17,582 nucleotides of DNA, from the NCBI GenBank assembly GCA_005884335.1, contig VBCJ01000264.1:1-17582 (forward strand), read 5' to 3'. Position 1 is the stretch's first letter. Each line of letters begins with the position of its first letter. A program made the position numbers and the translations under genes. This stretch comes from Betaproteobacteria bacterium. GTDB taxonomy: Bacteria; Pseudomonadota; Gammaproteobacteria; Burkholderiales; SG8-39. Positions 6,226 through 13,530 of the stretch are shown here, one piece after another. The notes beneath the pieces were generated by a model. It made no database searches. It was not told the origin of the DNA and saw nothing but the letters and a program-made list of their open reading frames with translations.

Positions 6226-7775
6226 ATGAAGAAAATACTGGCGGCATTGCTGTGTTCCTGTTCCTGGTGCGGGTTCGGATTCGCCCAGACGGCCGAGGAG
6301 CTGCTCCACGACGGGAGGAACAGCGAAAACGTCACTCGCAGCCGACGATCTACAACGGCGTCATGTACGTGGTCAACGGCAACTGGACCTTTGCCATCGA
6401 CGTCGCGACGGGCAGGCAGATCTGGCGCACGCCCGTCCAGTACGAACGAGGCGCGCTGCGCGTCGCGACCAGCGGAGCGCTCATGAGAGGCCCGGCGACG
6501 ATCTACCAAGGCAAGCTCTTTCGCCAGACGGTCGACGCGCACGTGCTCGCGCTCGACATGAAGACCGGCAAGGAGATCTGGAAGCAGAAGTATGCCGATT
6601 GGAAAGAAGGCTACAAGGGCGTCATTGCGCCGATCATCGCGAACGGGGTGCTGGTCTCCGGGATGGCGGGCGGGGACAGCACCACGCGCGGCTTCGTCGA
6701 CGGCTACGATCCGGATACCGGGAAGCAATTGTGGCGCAGGTACACGATTCCCGCGCCCGGCGAACCGGGTTCCGAGACCTGGCCGCACCAGACCAAGCCG
6801 GACGCGTGGAAGTACGGCGGCGGGGCGACCTGGCAATACGCTTCGTATGATCCGCAGCTCGACCTGCTGTATATCGGCACCGGGAATGCCGAGCCGTACA
6901 ACCCCACCTTTCGCGACGGCGCCGATTGTTTGTATACCGCCAGTACTCTCGCGCTCCGGCCCAAGACCGGCGAAATGGTCTGGTATTACCAGTCCGTGCC
7001 GAACGACAGCTTTGACTTCGACGCGACCGCCGAAAGCCTGCTCGCCGAACTCCGCGTCGACGGCCAGATGCGCAAGGTGCTCATCAACGCCCATAAGAAC
7101 GGCTTCCTCTACGTGCTCGATCGCACCAACGGCAAGCCGATCGCAGCGAACCCGTACGTCAAAGTCAACTGGGCCACGCACGTCGATCTCAAGACCGGCC
7201 GCCCGGTTCTCACCGACCTCCTCGATCGCGCGATGAAAGGCGAGACAGTCAACGTATTCCCGTCGCGCGGCACCAACGCCACGCTGATTTCCTTCAATCC
7301 GAAGACGGGGCTCGTCTACCTCAACTCGTGGAATTTTCCGCGGCTCATGAAGTATGTGGATTTCAAGTTCGTGCTCGGCACGGGTTCCACTGGCATCGAG
7401 TCCACCATGACCACGCCCAAGGGCGAACCGGCCGGCTATCACATGGCGATGGAACCGCTGACCGGCAAAGTAGCGTGGCAGGTTCCGTTGATGGATTTTG
7501 CGAGCTCGGCGGGCATGCTCGCGACCGATGGCGGGCTGCTGTTCACCGGCCTTTTGACCGGCGAGGTCGTTGCGCTCGATCAGGACAACGGCAAGACGCT
7601 GTGGCAGTTCAAGACCGGCTCATCGGTCAACGCGCCGCCCATCACCTATACGCACAAGGGCCGGCAATACTTGACCGTCCTGTCCGGGCGAGGCGGCAGC
7701 ATCGCCAACCGCGTCGTGACGGACAGCGTGCCCACCGGCGGCTCGGTGTGGACGTTCGCGTTGATGCCCGAGTGA
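6226..7775 (+). pseudogene. PQQ-dependent alcohol dehydrogenase-like gene, frameshifted by an N-terminal deletion
   Basis: Starts at ATG 6226 with a strong ribosome site. The first 37 codons give a signal peptide (MKKILAALLCSC...GFAQ) and TAEELLHDGRNSENV, colinear with the intact paralogue at 8426-10105. At about 6334-6338 five bases replace some 126 nt of the paralogue (its residues 39-80, including the QRYSPL segment and first blade), and the frame moves to that of QPTIYNGVMYV, which stays open to the stop at 7773-7775. Downstream the eight-bladed propeller is recognisable: ALDMKTGKEIW, GTGN, PKTGEMVWYYQ, DRTNGKPIA, GEVVALDQDNGKTLWQFKTG. Active-site positions also differ: no adjacent Cys pair (ATSG), GGD for GGE, TNAT for KNW; FDFDA keeps Asp-x-Asp. 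Either a broken gene or an assembly error. It overlaps the cytochrome gene by 4 nt. Confidence 0.8.
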
Positions 7776-8098
7776 GGGTGAGACGGGCCAGCGTCCTCGG
7801 CCTCGCGCTTGCGTGCGCGGGCGCCGCGGCGCAAGACTCCGGCAAGCCGTTCGCCGCCGAGCAGATCGGGAAAGGCTCGGCGCTCTACGAAACCCACTGC
7901 CAGACCTGTCACGGGCCGCGCCTCGCCAACCCGGAGTGGGCAAAGGATCTGCGTAAATTTCCGCGGGAGGACCAGGCGCGCTTTGTCGATACCGTGACCT
8001 ACGGCGTGAGAAACATGCCGCCCTGGGGGGATGTGCTGAGGCCCGACGACATCGACGCGCTGTGGGCGTATGTCGTTGCGGGGGAAAAGAAGAAGTAA
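7772..8098 (+). CDS. Periplasmic c-type cytochrome paired with the first PQQ dehydrogenase
   Basis: Encodes 108 residues from GTG 7772, giving a GTGA overlap with the dehydrogenase stop; GTG 7778 is the alternative. Residues 1-20 are a signal peptide with an Arg-rich N-terminus (MRVRRASVLGLALACAGAAA). One heme site is present: C43QTCH47, with Met82 in NMPPWGD as the likely distal ligand, typical of small class I cytochromes c. It would take electrons from the PQQ enzyme in the periplasm and pass them to the respiratory chain. The C-terminal PDDIDALWAYVVAGEKK helix is nearly the same as in the convergent cytochrome at 8112-8429, so the two are paralogues. If the dehydrogenase gene is truly broken, this cytochrome may serve another partner. 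Confidence 0.9.
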   Translation: MRVRRASVLGLALACAGAAAQDSGKPFAAEQIGKGSALYETHCQTCHGPRLANPEWAKDLRKFPREDQARFVDTVTYGVRNMPPWGDVLRPDDIDALWAYVVAGEKKK

Positions 8099-8111
8099 TC
8101 GATGGGCGCTC

Positions 8112-8429
8112 TCAGTTCTTGCCACCCGCGGCCACATACGCCCACAGAGCGTCGATTTCATCCGGCTTGAGCAGGTCGCCCCACGGCGGCATGGAGTTCT
8201 TGCCCTTCGATACCGAGGTGAGGAAGCGCTCGCGCTGATCGCGCGGGAACTTGCGCAGATCAGGGGCGCCTTCCGGATCGGCCATGCGCGGACCGTGGCA
8301 CGGGGCGCAGTGCCGCGCATACGTTTCCGAACCGCTCTTGACCTGCTCGGACCTGAGCGCGTCCTGCGCCGATGCGGGGTACGCAAAGGCGAGCAGCGAA
8401 GCGGCCACGGTTGTTTTTACGCGATTCAA
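8112..8429 (-). CDS. Periplasmic c-type cytochrome paired with the second PQQ dehydrogenase
   Basis: Encodes 105 residues. The best start is TTG at 8427-8429, which overlaps the dehydrogenase stop (TTGA) and gives a proper signal peptide MNRVKTTVAASLLAFAYPASA|QD; no ATG or GTG lies at a suitable place. One heme site C41APCH45 and distal Met80 (SMPPWGD) define a small class I cytochrome c. Residues GPRMADPEGAPDLRKFPRDQ and DEIDALWAYVAAG align closely with the convergent cytochrome at 7772-8098, whose stop is only 13 nt away. It is the probable electron acceptor of the PQQ alcohol dehydrogenase encoded just upstream and is likely co-translated with it. Confidence 0.9.
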   Translation of the reverse strand: MNRVKTTVAASLLAFAYPASAQDALRSEQVKSGSETYARHCAPCHGPRMADPEGAPDLRKFPRDQRERFLTSVSKGKNSMPPWGDLLKPDEIDALWAYVAAGGKN

Positions 8430-10105
8430 TCGGGCATCAGGGCAAACGTCCACACCGATCCACCCGGCTGCACCTTGCCCGCAGTCTCCCTCTTTGCCGA
8501 AGTCCCGCCGCCGAGGCCCGACAGCACGGTGACGTACTGGCGGCCATTGTGGGTGTAAGTGATCGGCTGGGCATTGATTCCGGAGCCGGTCTGGAACTGC
8601 CACACGATCCTGCCCGTATCCTCGTCGATCGCGATGAATTCGCCGGTCAGCTTGCCGGAGAACACCAGTCCGCCTCCAGTGGCGAGCATCCCGGACCACA
8701 TCGGAAATTCCGTCAGCGGCATTCTCCACTTGGGTTTCGCCGTCAACGGATTCAGCGCGGCGTAATAGCCCCACGCCGCGCCCGGTGTCCGGGGAGCCGT
8801 GGTGTTTTCCACGCCTTGATAGCGCTCGCCCGGCTTGTATGCGGGCATCTCTTTGTTGATCTGGTAAATGGCGGTCTCTTCCTTCATCGGAAAGTACAAG
8901 AGCCCCGTGTTGGGATTGAACGCCATGGGGAACCAGTTTTTGCCGCCGGTCCACCTCGGCTTGAGCTCCACCTTCTCGCCCGCCCGCAGGCGCCTCGCCA
9001 CTTCCGTTTCCACCGGGCGCCCGGTCGCCATGTCGATACGCTCGGCCCAGTTCACCGTCACGTAGGGGTTGCCGGCGAGCAACTCGCCGTTGGTGCGGTC
9101 GAGCACGTAGAGAAAGCCGTTGCGGTCGGCATGCATCAACACCTTGCGCTTGACGCCGTTGACCACGATATCGGCGAGCACGTTTTCGTTGTTGCCGTCG
9201 TAATCGTAGGTCTCGGCGGGCGTCCATTGGTAATGCCAGACGATCTGGCCGGTCTTGGGCCTCAACGCGAGCACCGAGGCCACCCACAGATTGTCACCCG
9301 GCCGCCAGTTGGCATCCCACGGCCCGCCGTTGCTCGTGCCCCAGTAAGCGAGGTCGAGGTCCGGATCGTAGGAGCCCGTTATCCAGGTGGAGCCGCCTCC
9401 GCGCAGGTAGGCATTGCCGGCGGGCCAGGTCTCGTGACCTTTTTCACCGGGACCTGCGGTGGTGTGTCGGCGCCACAGCTGGCTGCCCGTCGCGGGATGG
9501 TATCCCGCCACGAAACCCCGAACGCCGTATTCGCCGCCGGTCATGCCCGTGATCAGCACGCCATTCACCACCGTGGGCGCCGAGGTGATCGAATAGCCTT
9601 CCTTCCATTCGGCGACCTTGGTCTTCCAGACTTCCTTGCCGGTTTTCGCATCGAGCGCCTTCAAGTGCGCGTCGATCGAGGCGACGAATACCTTGCCGTC
9701 GTAGAGCGCAACCCCTCTGTTGGAGAGCCCGCAGCACACCACGCGCGCGGCCGCCGGGTCCCACTCGATCGGCGTTGCCCAGATCTGCCTGCCGGTGGCG
9801 ATGTCGATCGCCACCGTCTGCCTGACGTTGCTCACGTACATCACGCCGTTGTAGACGAGCGGCTGCCCCTGCTCGCCGACCTCGTTCGCGAGTGACAGCG
9901 CCCACACCGGGACGAGGCGCTTGACGGTGTTCTTGTTGATCTGCTTCAAGGGACTGTAGCGCTGCTGGTGATAGCCCATGCCGTAGGTCAGGACGTTGTC
10001 GGTGTTGCTGCCGTTGCCGTCGCGCAACAGCTCCTCCTGCGATTGCGCGTGGGCGAGCGCGCCGAACGCGGCAAACAAGACCATTCCTGCTAATAGTTTC
10101 CCCAT
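8426..10105 (-). CDS. PQQ-dependent alcohol dehydrogenase with lanthanide-type active site
   Basis: Encodes 559 residues, starting at ATG 10105 behind AAGGAGG. Residues 1-20 are a signal peptide (AHA|QS). The eight-bladed propeller of quinoprotein methanol/ethanol dehydrogenases is complete. Key residues: adjacent Cys124-Cys125 (vicinal disulfide over PQQ), Glu192 in GGEYGVRG (metal ligand), Asn259 in GTSNGGPW (metal ligand), Asp301 in YDYDG (catalytic base), Asp303 two residues on, Arg328 in DRNGFLYVLDR, and Asn390-Trp391 in GGKNWFP. In XoxF and PedH the extra Asp at +2 binds a lanthanide; calcium enzymes have Ala or Ser there. It oxidises alcohols in the periplasm and donates electrons to the cytochrome encoded next. 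It is nearer to type I ethanol-type than to a proven methanol enzyme; the substrate is not readable. Confidence 0.92.
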   Translation of the reverse strand: MGKLLAGMVLFAAFGALAHAQSQEELLRDGNGSNTDNVLTYGMGYHQQRYSPLKQINKNTVKRLVPVWALSLANEVGEQGQPLVYNGVMYVSNVRQTVAIDIATGRQIWATPIEWDPAAARVVCCGLSNRGVALYDGKVFVASIDAHLKALDAKTGKEVWKTKVAEWKEGYSITSAPTVVNGVLITGMTGGEYGVRGFVAGYHPATGSQLWRRHTTAGPGEKGHETWPAGNAYLRGGGSTWITGSYDPDLDLAYWGTSNGGPWDANWRPGDNLWVASVLALRPKTGQIVWHYQWTPAETYDYDGNNENVLADIVVNGVKRKVLMHADRNGFLYVLDRTNGELLAGNPYVTVNWAERIDMATGRPVETEVARRLRAGEKVELKPRWTGGKNWFPMAFNPNTGLLYFPMKEETAIYQINKEMPAYKPGERYQGVENTTAPRTPGAAWGYYAALNPLTAKPKWRMPLTEFPMWSGMLATGGGLVFSGKLTGEFIAIDEDTGRIVWQFQTGSGINAQPITYTHNGRQYVTVLSGLGGGTSAKRETAGKVQPGGSVWTFALMPD

Positions 10106-10206
10106 AAGCCCTCCTTGACTGAACGCACCACCAATTGGAATGCGAGCGCTGTTCGATCAGGATGCTAGGCAGGATTCCCCGGACGCGTCAAGCGAGCGCC
10201 GACGCG

Positions 10207-11019
10207 TCAACGTCCGAAGTACTCCTCAACGGTATCCTGCGCGGTCTGTTGCAGGAAACGCGCAGTGACGGGGTCGATTCCAGCGGCGTAGGTATTGCCC
10301 ACCGGCGATTTCTTGAAAACCGCCGCATACGCGGTACACGCCGCCAAATAAGTCCCGATAAGGCTCGGGTGCCGTTTATCGGGCTGATAGAATTCCAGAT
10401 TCGGGCGCCTCGCGATCGCCTTCGTAAAGGCGAGCCCCGCCGGAATGACCAGTGCGTCGTTGTCGTTGCCGGCGACGGTGTACTGCTCCGCCAGCTGCGC
10501 CGACATGTCGGGCCTGTCCTTGTACGCCCAGGTCATGAAAAAAATCGGGCGCGCGCCATGGGCCGTCACGACCTCGCTTTGTTTCCTGGCGTACCGGTGG
10601 AACACCGGCTTCAACTGCGGATGGATGGGGCACTGGCTGCAGTCGGCGATGATCACCGCATCGAACTGCCGCCCGGGTTTGTTGAAGACGATCTCGTTGT
10701 CCCCGACGAATGAATACTTCCCGATCCCGTCCGGCCTGAAGTAGGACTCCATGTCGTGCCAGTCGATGCCGGACCCGCTGATCGTCACGGACGTGGCGCG
10801 GAGCGCGATCTTCGGGTCCGCGGCGCGCACGAGGTTGGACACGTGGTTGTGCATGCTGTTGTTGTAGTAGAAGAAGCTGTTGCCGACCCAGAGGATGCCG
10901 GTCGGAGCGGCGCCGATGTCGGTCCGCTTCGGCCTGGTTTGGGCTGACGCTGTGGCCGACACGCACGCCGCCAATACCAAGAAGAGAAATTGCCGGTGCA
11001 CCGGTTTTGAATTCGACAT
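10207..11019 (-). CDS. Exported SGNH/GDSL-type hydrolase-like protein
   Basis: Encodes 270 residues; ATG at 11019 follows GGAGG. Residues 1-26 form a signal peptide (ATASA|QT). Block I of the SGNH fold is GILWVGNSFFYYNN (41-54) with Ser48 as candidate nucleophile, and the C-terminal block is PDKRHPSLIGTYLAA with Asp214 and His217 as candidate catalytic pair. The 'GNSFxYYN' start and 'HPSxxGxYLAA' end resemble DUF4886-like esterases more than classic GDSL lipases. The protein should act outside the cytoplasm on an ester or sugar-acetyl group; the substrate is unknown. It lies downstream of the cassette B terminator and has its own likely -10, so it is a single-gene unit. It precedes the second PQQ dehydrogenase by 102 nt on the same strand without a visible terminator. 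Confidence 0.78.
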   Translation of the reverse strand: MSNSKPVHRQFLFLVLAACVSATASAQTRPKRTDIGAAPTGILWVGNSFFYYNNSMHNHVSNLVRAADPKIALRATSVTISGSGIDWHDMESYFRPDGIGKYSFVGDNEIVFNKPGRQFDAVIIADCSQCPIHPQLKPVFHRYARKQSEVVTAHGARPIFFMTWAYKDRPDMSAQLAEQYTVAGNDNDALVIPAGLAFTKAIARRPNLEFYQPDKRHPSLIGTYLAACTAYAAVFKKSPVGNTYAAGIDPVTARFLQQTAQDTVEEYFGR

Positions 11020-11052
11020 TGAACCTCCGTGGGCGCTCGAAGCGAGCCGGAA

Positions 11053-11058
11053 AGTATA
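11053..11058 (-). promoter_or_regulatory. Likely -10 element of the SGNH hydrolase gene
   Basis: TATACT in minus-strand sense, 34 nt before the ATG at 11019 and just past the T-tract of the cassette B terminator. No good -35 is visible at 17 nt, although TTGACC lies directly upstream of it. Confidence 0.35.
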
Positions 11059-11067
11059 AGGTCAACG

Positions 11068-11098
11068 AAAAAAAAGAGCCTGGACCTTCTCCAGGCTC
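11068..11098 (-). terminator. Intrinsic terminator of cassette B
   Basis: Perfect 8-bp stem (GAGCCTGG at 11076-11083 with CCAGGCTC at 11091-11098), 7-nt loop, and eight A on the plus strand (11068-11075) giving a minus-strand T-tract. It has the same design, core stem and AGAA loop start as the terminator at 659-687. Confidence 0.9.
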
Positions 11099-11155
11099 AA
11101 ATCCCGATGCCGGCGGCACCGCTGGCACCGGCCCGGGCCCAGCATGTTCTGACGC

Positions 11156-11401
11156 TCAGTAGTACATCTCCGGCATCGGCTCGACTTCCTTGGCCTGATT
11201 GACGTACTGGTCGGGGAAATAGCCGGCGGGGGGAGTCGCTGCGGCGGGCGCCGCGCTCACGGTCGAACGGCCGGAGGTCGCTTCCGCCGGAATCAGCAGA
11301 ATTGCTGCTCCCGTGGCGCAGATCGCGAGCGCGGCGATGGCGGCGAGCTTGAGGCGGTTGAAAGGCCCGGACTCGCCGGCGGTATCTTTGCGGTTGTCCA
11401 T
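11156..11401 (-). CDS. Small exported peptide, cassette B (unknown family)
   Basis: Encodes 81 residues from ATG 11399-11401, with GGAG of the ribosome site inside the leader repeat. The N-terminus MDNRKDTAGESGPF matches cassette A, followed by a hydrophobic stretch (about residues 17-39) and an AEA|TSG site that fits signal peptidase I. The released part would be about 40 residues: a Ser/Ala/Pro/Thr-rich linker, then GYFPDQYVNQAKE and VEPMPEMYY. Only the linker differs much from the paralogue at 703-933, so the C-terminal 21 residues are probably the functional part. It lies 166 nt downstream of the diguanylate cyclase on the same strand and has its own terminator. I recognise no family; a longer in-frame start upstream would have no ribosome site and no match to the paralogue. 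Confidence 0.8.
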   Translation of the reverse strand: MDNRKDTAGESGPFNRLKLAAIAALAICATGAAILLIPAEATSGRSTVSAAPAAATPPAGYFPDQYVNQAKEVEPMPEMYY

Positions 11402-11402
11402 C

Positions 11403-11455
11403 GTGGTCTCCGTAGCTTGCGGGCTTGCGGAAATCGCCCGCCCGATGGAGACCAC
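11403..11455 (-). promoter_or_regulatory. Leader inverted repeat covering the ribosome site, cassette B
   Basis: The same two 9-base arms as in cassette A (GTGGTCTCC, 11455 to 11447 in transcript sense, and GGAGACCAC, 11411 to 11403) flank a 35-nt loop that differs in length and sequence from the 39-nt loop of copy A. The right arm includes the ribosome site and ends one base before the ATG. A possible -10 (TAGAGT, 11459 to 11454) overlaps the left arm. Confidence 0.55.
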
Positions 11456-11491
11456 TCTAAAAGTTTTGATCGTCCGCAATCGCCGTACCCG

Positions 11492-11519
11492 GGCACAGCG
11501 GTCTTGTGTCAAATGCACA
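11492..11519 (-). promoter_or_regulatory. TGTG/CACA box upstream of cassette B
   Basis: Plus strand carries GGCACA-N7-TGTGTC (11492-11510) overlapping TGTG-N7-CACA (11505-11519), the same geometry as at 1027-1054 and at nearly the same distance from the start codon (about 90 nt). In transcript sense this copy also contains TTGACA, which could serve as a -35. A CRP-like protein, perhaps the one at 1095-1736, may bind here; that is inferred. Confidence 0.5.
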
Positions 11520-11567
11520 TTTCGGCGGGCGGGGCCGCAGGAGCCGGTGCACGGCCTTACTCAGCCC

Positions 11568-13079
11568 TTACTCAGCCGTTTCCCCGGCGCGGTCGCTTGG
11601 GCCGGCAAAAATCCTGACCTGGTTGCGTCCCGCTCTCTTGGCCTCGTAGAGGGCATGGTCGGCGGCGCGCACAAGGCCCTCCGCGTCCGTCGCATGGGCG
11701 GGGCACAGCGCGACCCCGAGCGAAGCGGTCACGCCAAGAAGCCGATCCGGCTCGCGCCTGATGGCGGAGCAGATTTCCGCGCTCCTGCGGCGTGCGCTCT
11801 CGAGCGTCGTCTTGGGGAACACCACCGCGAACTCCTCGCCGCCGTATCGGCAGGCGATGTCGCTGCCGCGAACGTGGCGTTTCAGAATCGCGCCCACTTG
11901 CACGAGCACCTGGTCGCCTGCCTGATGGCCGGCGCTGTCGTTGATCCGCTTGAAACGATCGAGGTCCATCATGATCAGCGCAAGCGGTGCGCGCTCGCGC
12001 TTTGCGCGGATCAGCTCCCGCTCCAGATAGTCCTGCAGGAATCGGCGGTTGTAGAGGGAAGTCAGCGGGTCGCGGATCGTCTGCTCGCGCAATTCCCGCA
12101 GGAGGCGCTGCGCCGCTTCGACCGCGCGCCCGTGATCCGCGATGACCGCGTTCAGCACCAGCCCCGTCGTCACCACGGTGCACATGAACGCGAGCAGCAG
12201 CAACAGCGACTCGTTCAGCGATCCTTGCGCGAACGGTCCGCTGCCCTCGAGCGTAAACCACACGGCCATTGCGCACACCAACGCGTTCACGGTCGCGACT
12301 TCGCGCTGCCGGAAGCGGAAGGCGGCCCATATGATGAACGGCAGGATCGCGAAAGTGAGCGGGAGCGAAGGGATGTAGGAGGCAATGCCCGGACCGAATA
12401 TCGCGTACATCACTCCAGACAGGAGACCGACGAGAAGGGATCCTTCGGCGATTTTCCACGGTGTCCAGGTGGCACGGGTCCGAACGGCCCAGGCCAGGAT
12501 CAGGGGAGCGACGACGATGATTCCGACGGTGTCGCCCAGCCACCATGTCCACCAGTTCCACAACAGCTCGGGCGAACTCAGAGAGTGCACGAAGGCGAGC
12601 GGTCCTGCCGCGACGGTGGCCGCGATCGTCGCGCTGGCCGCCGCGATGGCGACGAATTTGACCACGTCCTCTCCACGCCGGAACGCTCCGGGCAAGCCGA
12701 TGAACGCGCGCACGAGCGCCGCACCGGCAAGCGCTTCCAGGGTATTGCCCGCGGCCATGAGCGTCGCGGCCACGAGCGAAGACTGGACGGTGCCGTTGAC
12801 GAGCGAAGCGCCCAGCCAGATCCCCGGCCAGATGCGGTTACCCAGCAGCAGGACCGACGCGAGGGCGATCCCCGAGGGCGGCCACACCGCGGTGGCGTAG
12901 CCCGGCGGTATCGCCACCAGCAAAGCGAGCTTGGCCGCGGAAAAATACGCGGCGGCGAGCAGAACGACCCTCGCCAGATAGGGGACCGGGCGGTCGAGGG
13001 CGAGGGCTCGCGCGCTGCGCGCCGCGAAATCCACGGTCCATCTTCGCGCTTGCTCGAAGGGCAGAAGGTGACGGCTCAT
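11568..13079 (-). CDS. MASE1-domain diguanylate cyclase
   Basis: Encodes 503 residues. Residues about 35-315 hold eight or so hydrophobic spans with the MASE1 signature (PPGYATAVWPPSGIALA near 58-74, WWLGDTVGIIVVAPLILAW near 179-197). After a short linker helix (315-335) comes a GGDEF domain: DPLTSLYNRRF (337-347), MDLDRFKRINDSAGHQAGD (371-389), and active-site GGEEF (413-417). Arg404-Gly-Ser-Asp407 lies exactly five residues before it, forming the RxxD inhibitory site for product feedback. It makes cyclic di-GMP at the inner membrane in response to an unknown signal sensed by MASE1. No EAL domain is present. It precedes cassette B on the same strand. The ATG at 13079 has no clear ribosome site but fits the family start. 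Confidence 0.93.
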   Translation of the reverse strand: MSRHLLPFEQARRWTVDFAARSARALALDRPVPYLARVVLLAAAYFSAAKLALLVAIPPGYATAVWPPSGIALASVLLLGNRIWPGIWLGASLVNGTVQSSLVAATLMAAGNTLEALAGAALVRAFIGLPGAFRRGEDVVKFVAIAAASATIAATVAAGPLAFVHSLSSPELLWNWWTWWLGDTVGIIVVAPLILAWAVRTRATWTPWKIAEGSLLVGLLSGVMYAIFGPGIASYIPSLPLTFAILPFIIWAAFRFRQREVATVNALVCAMAVWFTLEGSGPFAQGSLNESLLLLLAFMCTVVTTGLVLNAVIADHGRAVEAAQRLLRELREQTIRDPLTSLYNRRFLQDYLERELIRAKRERAPLALIMMDLDRFKRINDSAGHQAGDQVLVQVGAILKRHVRGSDIACRYGGEEFAVVFPKTTLESARRRSAEICSAIRREPDRLLGVTASLGVALCPAHATDAEGLVRAADHALYEAKRAGRNQVRIFAGPSDRAGETAE

Positions 13080-13179
13080 CCGAAACGGGACCGGCGAGTG
13101 CCCACGAGATATCCGGGACGGAGTCGGAAATTGTGGGCCATGTAAGGGCCGTGAGGGGCGCCGTAGGCGGAAAATCGTG

Positions 13180-13200
13180 AACTATGACGCAGTCATAGTT
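13180..13200. promoter_or_regulatory. Perfect 21-bp palindrome upstream of the diguanylate cyclase
   Basis: Arms AACTATGAC and GTCATAGTT (9 bp each) flank the spacer GCA. It lies about 100 bp before the cyclase start and is AT-richer than its surroundings, with no T-run, so it looks like an operator rather than a terminator. The remainder of the 235-nt gap (13080-13314) shows no gene. Confidence 0.45.
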
Positions 13201-13314
13201 TGCGCATCCGGGTGAGAAGCGAGAGCGGCCCGATGCTGGATGCCGTCGCGGCGTAGAGCTGACGCATCGCCTGGGACGAGGGCCTTGTTCCGGCGCGGGG
13301 ATCGCCGGCGGCGA

Positions 13315-13530
13315 TTACTCCGAGGGCTTGCCGAGCAGCTTCTCGCGCGTCCGGCGACTGGTGAGCAGCGCGAGGTAATTCTTGACCTTCGCGCGGGACT
13401 TCAGCCGCGCGAATTCACTTTCATAGACGATCCTCACGTTCTCGACAGGCTGACGGATTTCCTCGGCGAGCGCATTGACCACGGACTGGTGGAACGCTTC
13501 TTCGTCGCGATTCTCGTAAGGTGTCTGCAT
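13315..13530 (-). CDS. Small DUF3562-like protein
   Basis: Encodes 71 residues from ATG 13530, chosen because GGGAG lies six nt before it; an in-frame GTG at 13551 has no such site. The sequence has the pattern of DUF3562 proteins: a 'VNALAEEIRQPVENVRIVYESEFARLK'-type core (residues about 18-44), in which an ALAEEI helix is followed by VIRIVYE-like residues, then AKVKNYLALLTSRRTREKL. These small cytoplasmic proteins occur mostly in Burkholderia and relatives and have no assigned role; the N-terminal helix pair resembles a helix-turn-helix but DNA binding is not shown. Single gene, convergent with nothing nearby; promoter expected in 13531-13600. Confidence 0.7.
   Translation of the reverse strand: MQTPYENRDEEAFHQSVVNALAEEIRQPVENVRIVYESEFARLKSRAKVKNYLALLTSRRTREKLLGKPSE

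Larger units (their letters stand above)
11068..11555 (-). repeat. Cassette B: second copy of the duplicated regulatory/peptide unit
   Basis: Colinear with 659-1078 from a GCCGGTGC block upstream through the TGTG/CACA box, leader repeat, small ORF and terminator. The main difference is a longer spacer between stop and terminator (about 57 nt versus 15) and a divergent middle of the ORF. The two copies are some 10.4 kb apart in the same orientation. Confidence 0.8.

Noticed and set aside
11156..11401. Small peptide as the MxaI beta subunit of methanol dehydrogenase
   Set aside because: MxaI is Lys-rich with a conserved Cys pair; these tails have neither, and they are not in the PQQ operons.
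11548..11570. Short tandem repeat CTTACTCAGCC at the end of the diguanylate cyclase gene
   Set aside because: Two 11-bp units only, partly inside the stop codon region; most likely a small slip duplication.
11313..13145. Long plus-strand frame opposite the diguanylate cyclase
   Set aside because: The minus strand encodes complete MASE1 and GGDEF motifs; the plus-strand product is low-complexity Arg/Glu/Gly.
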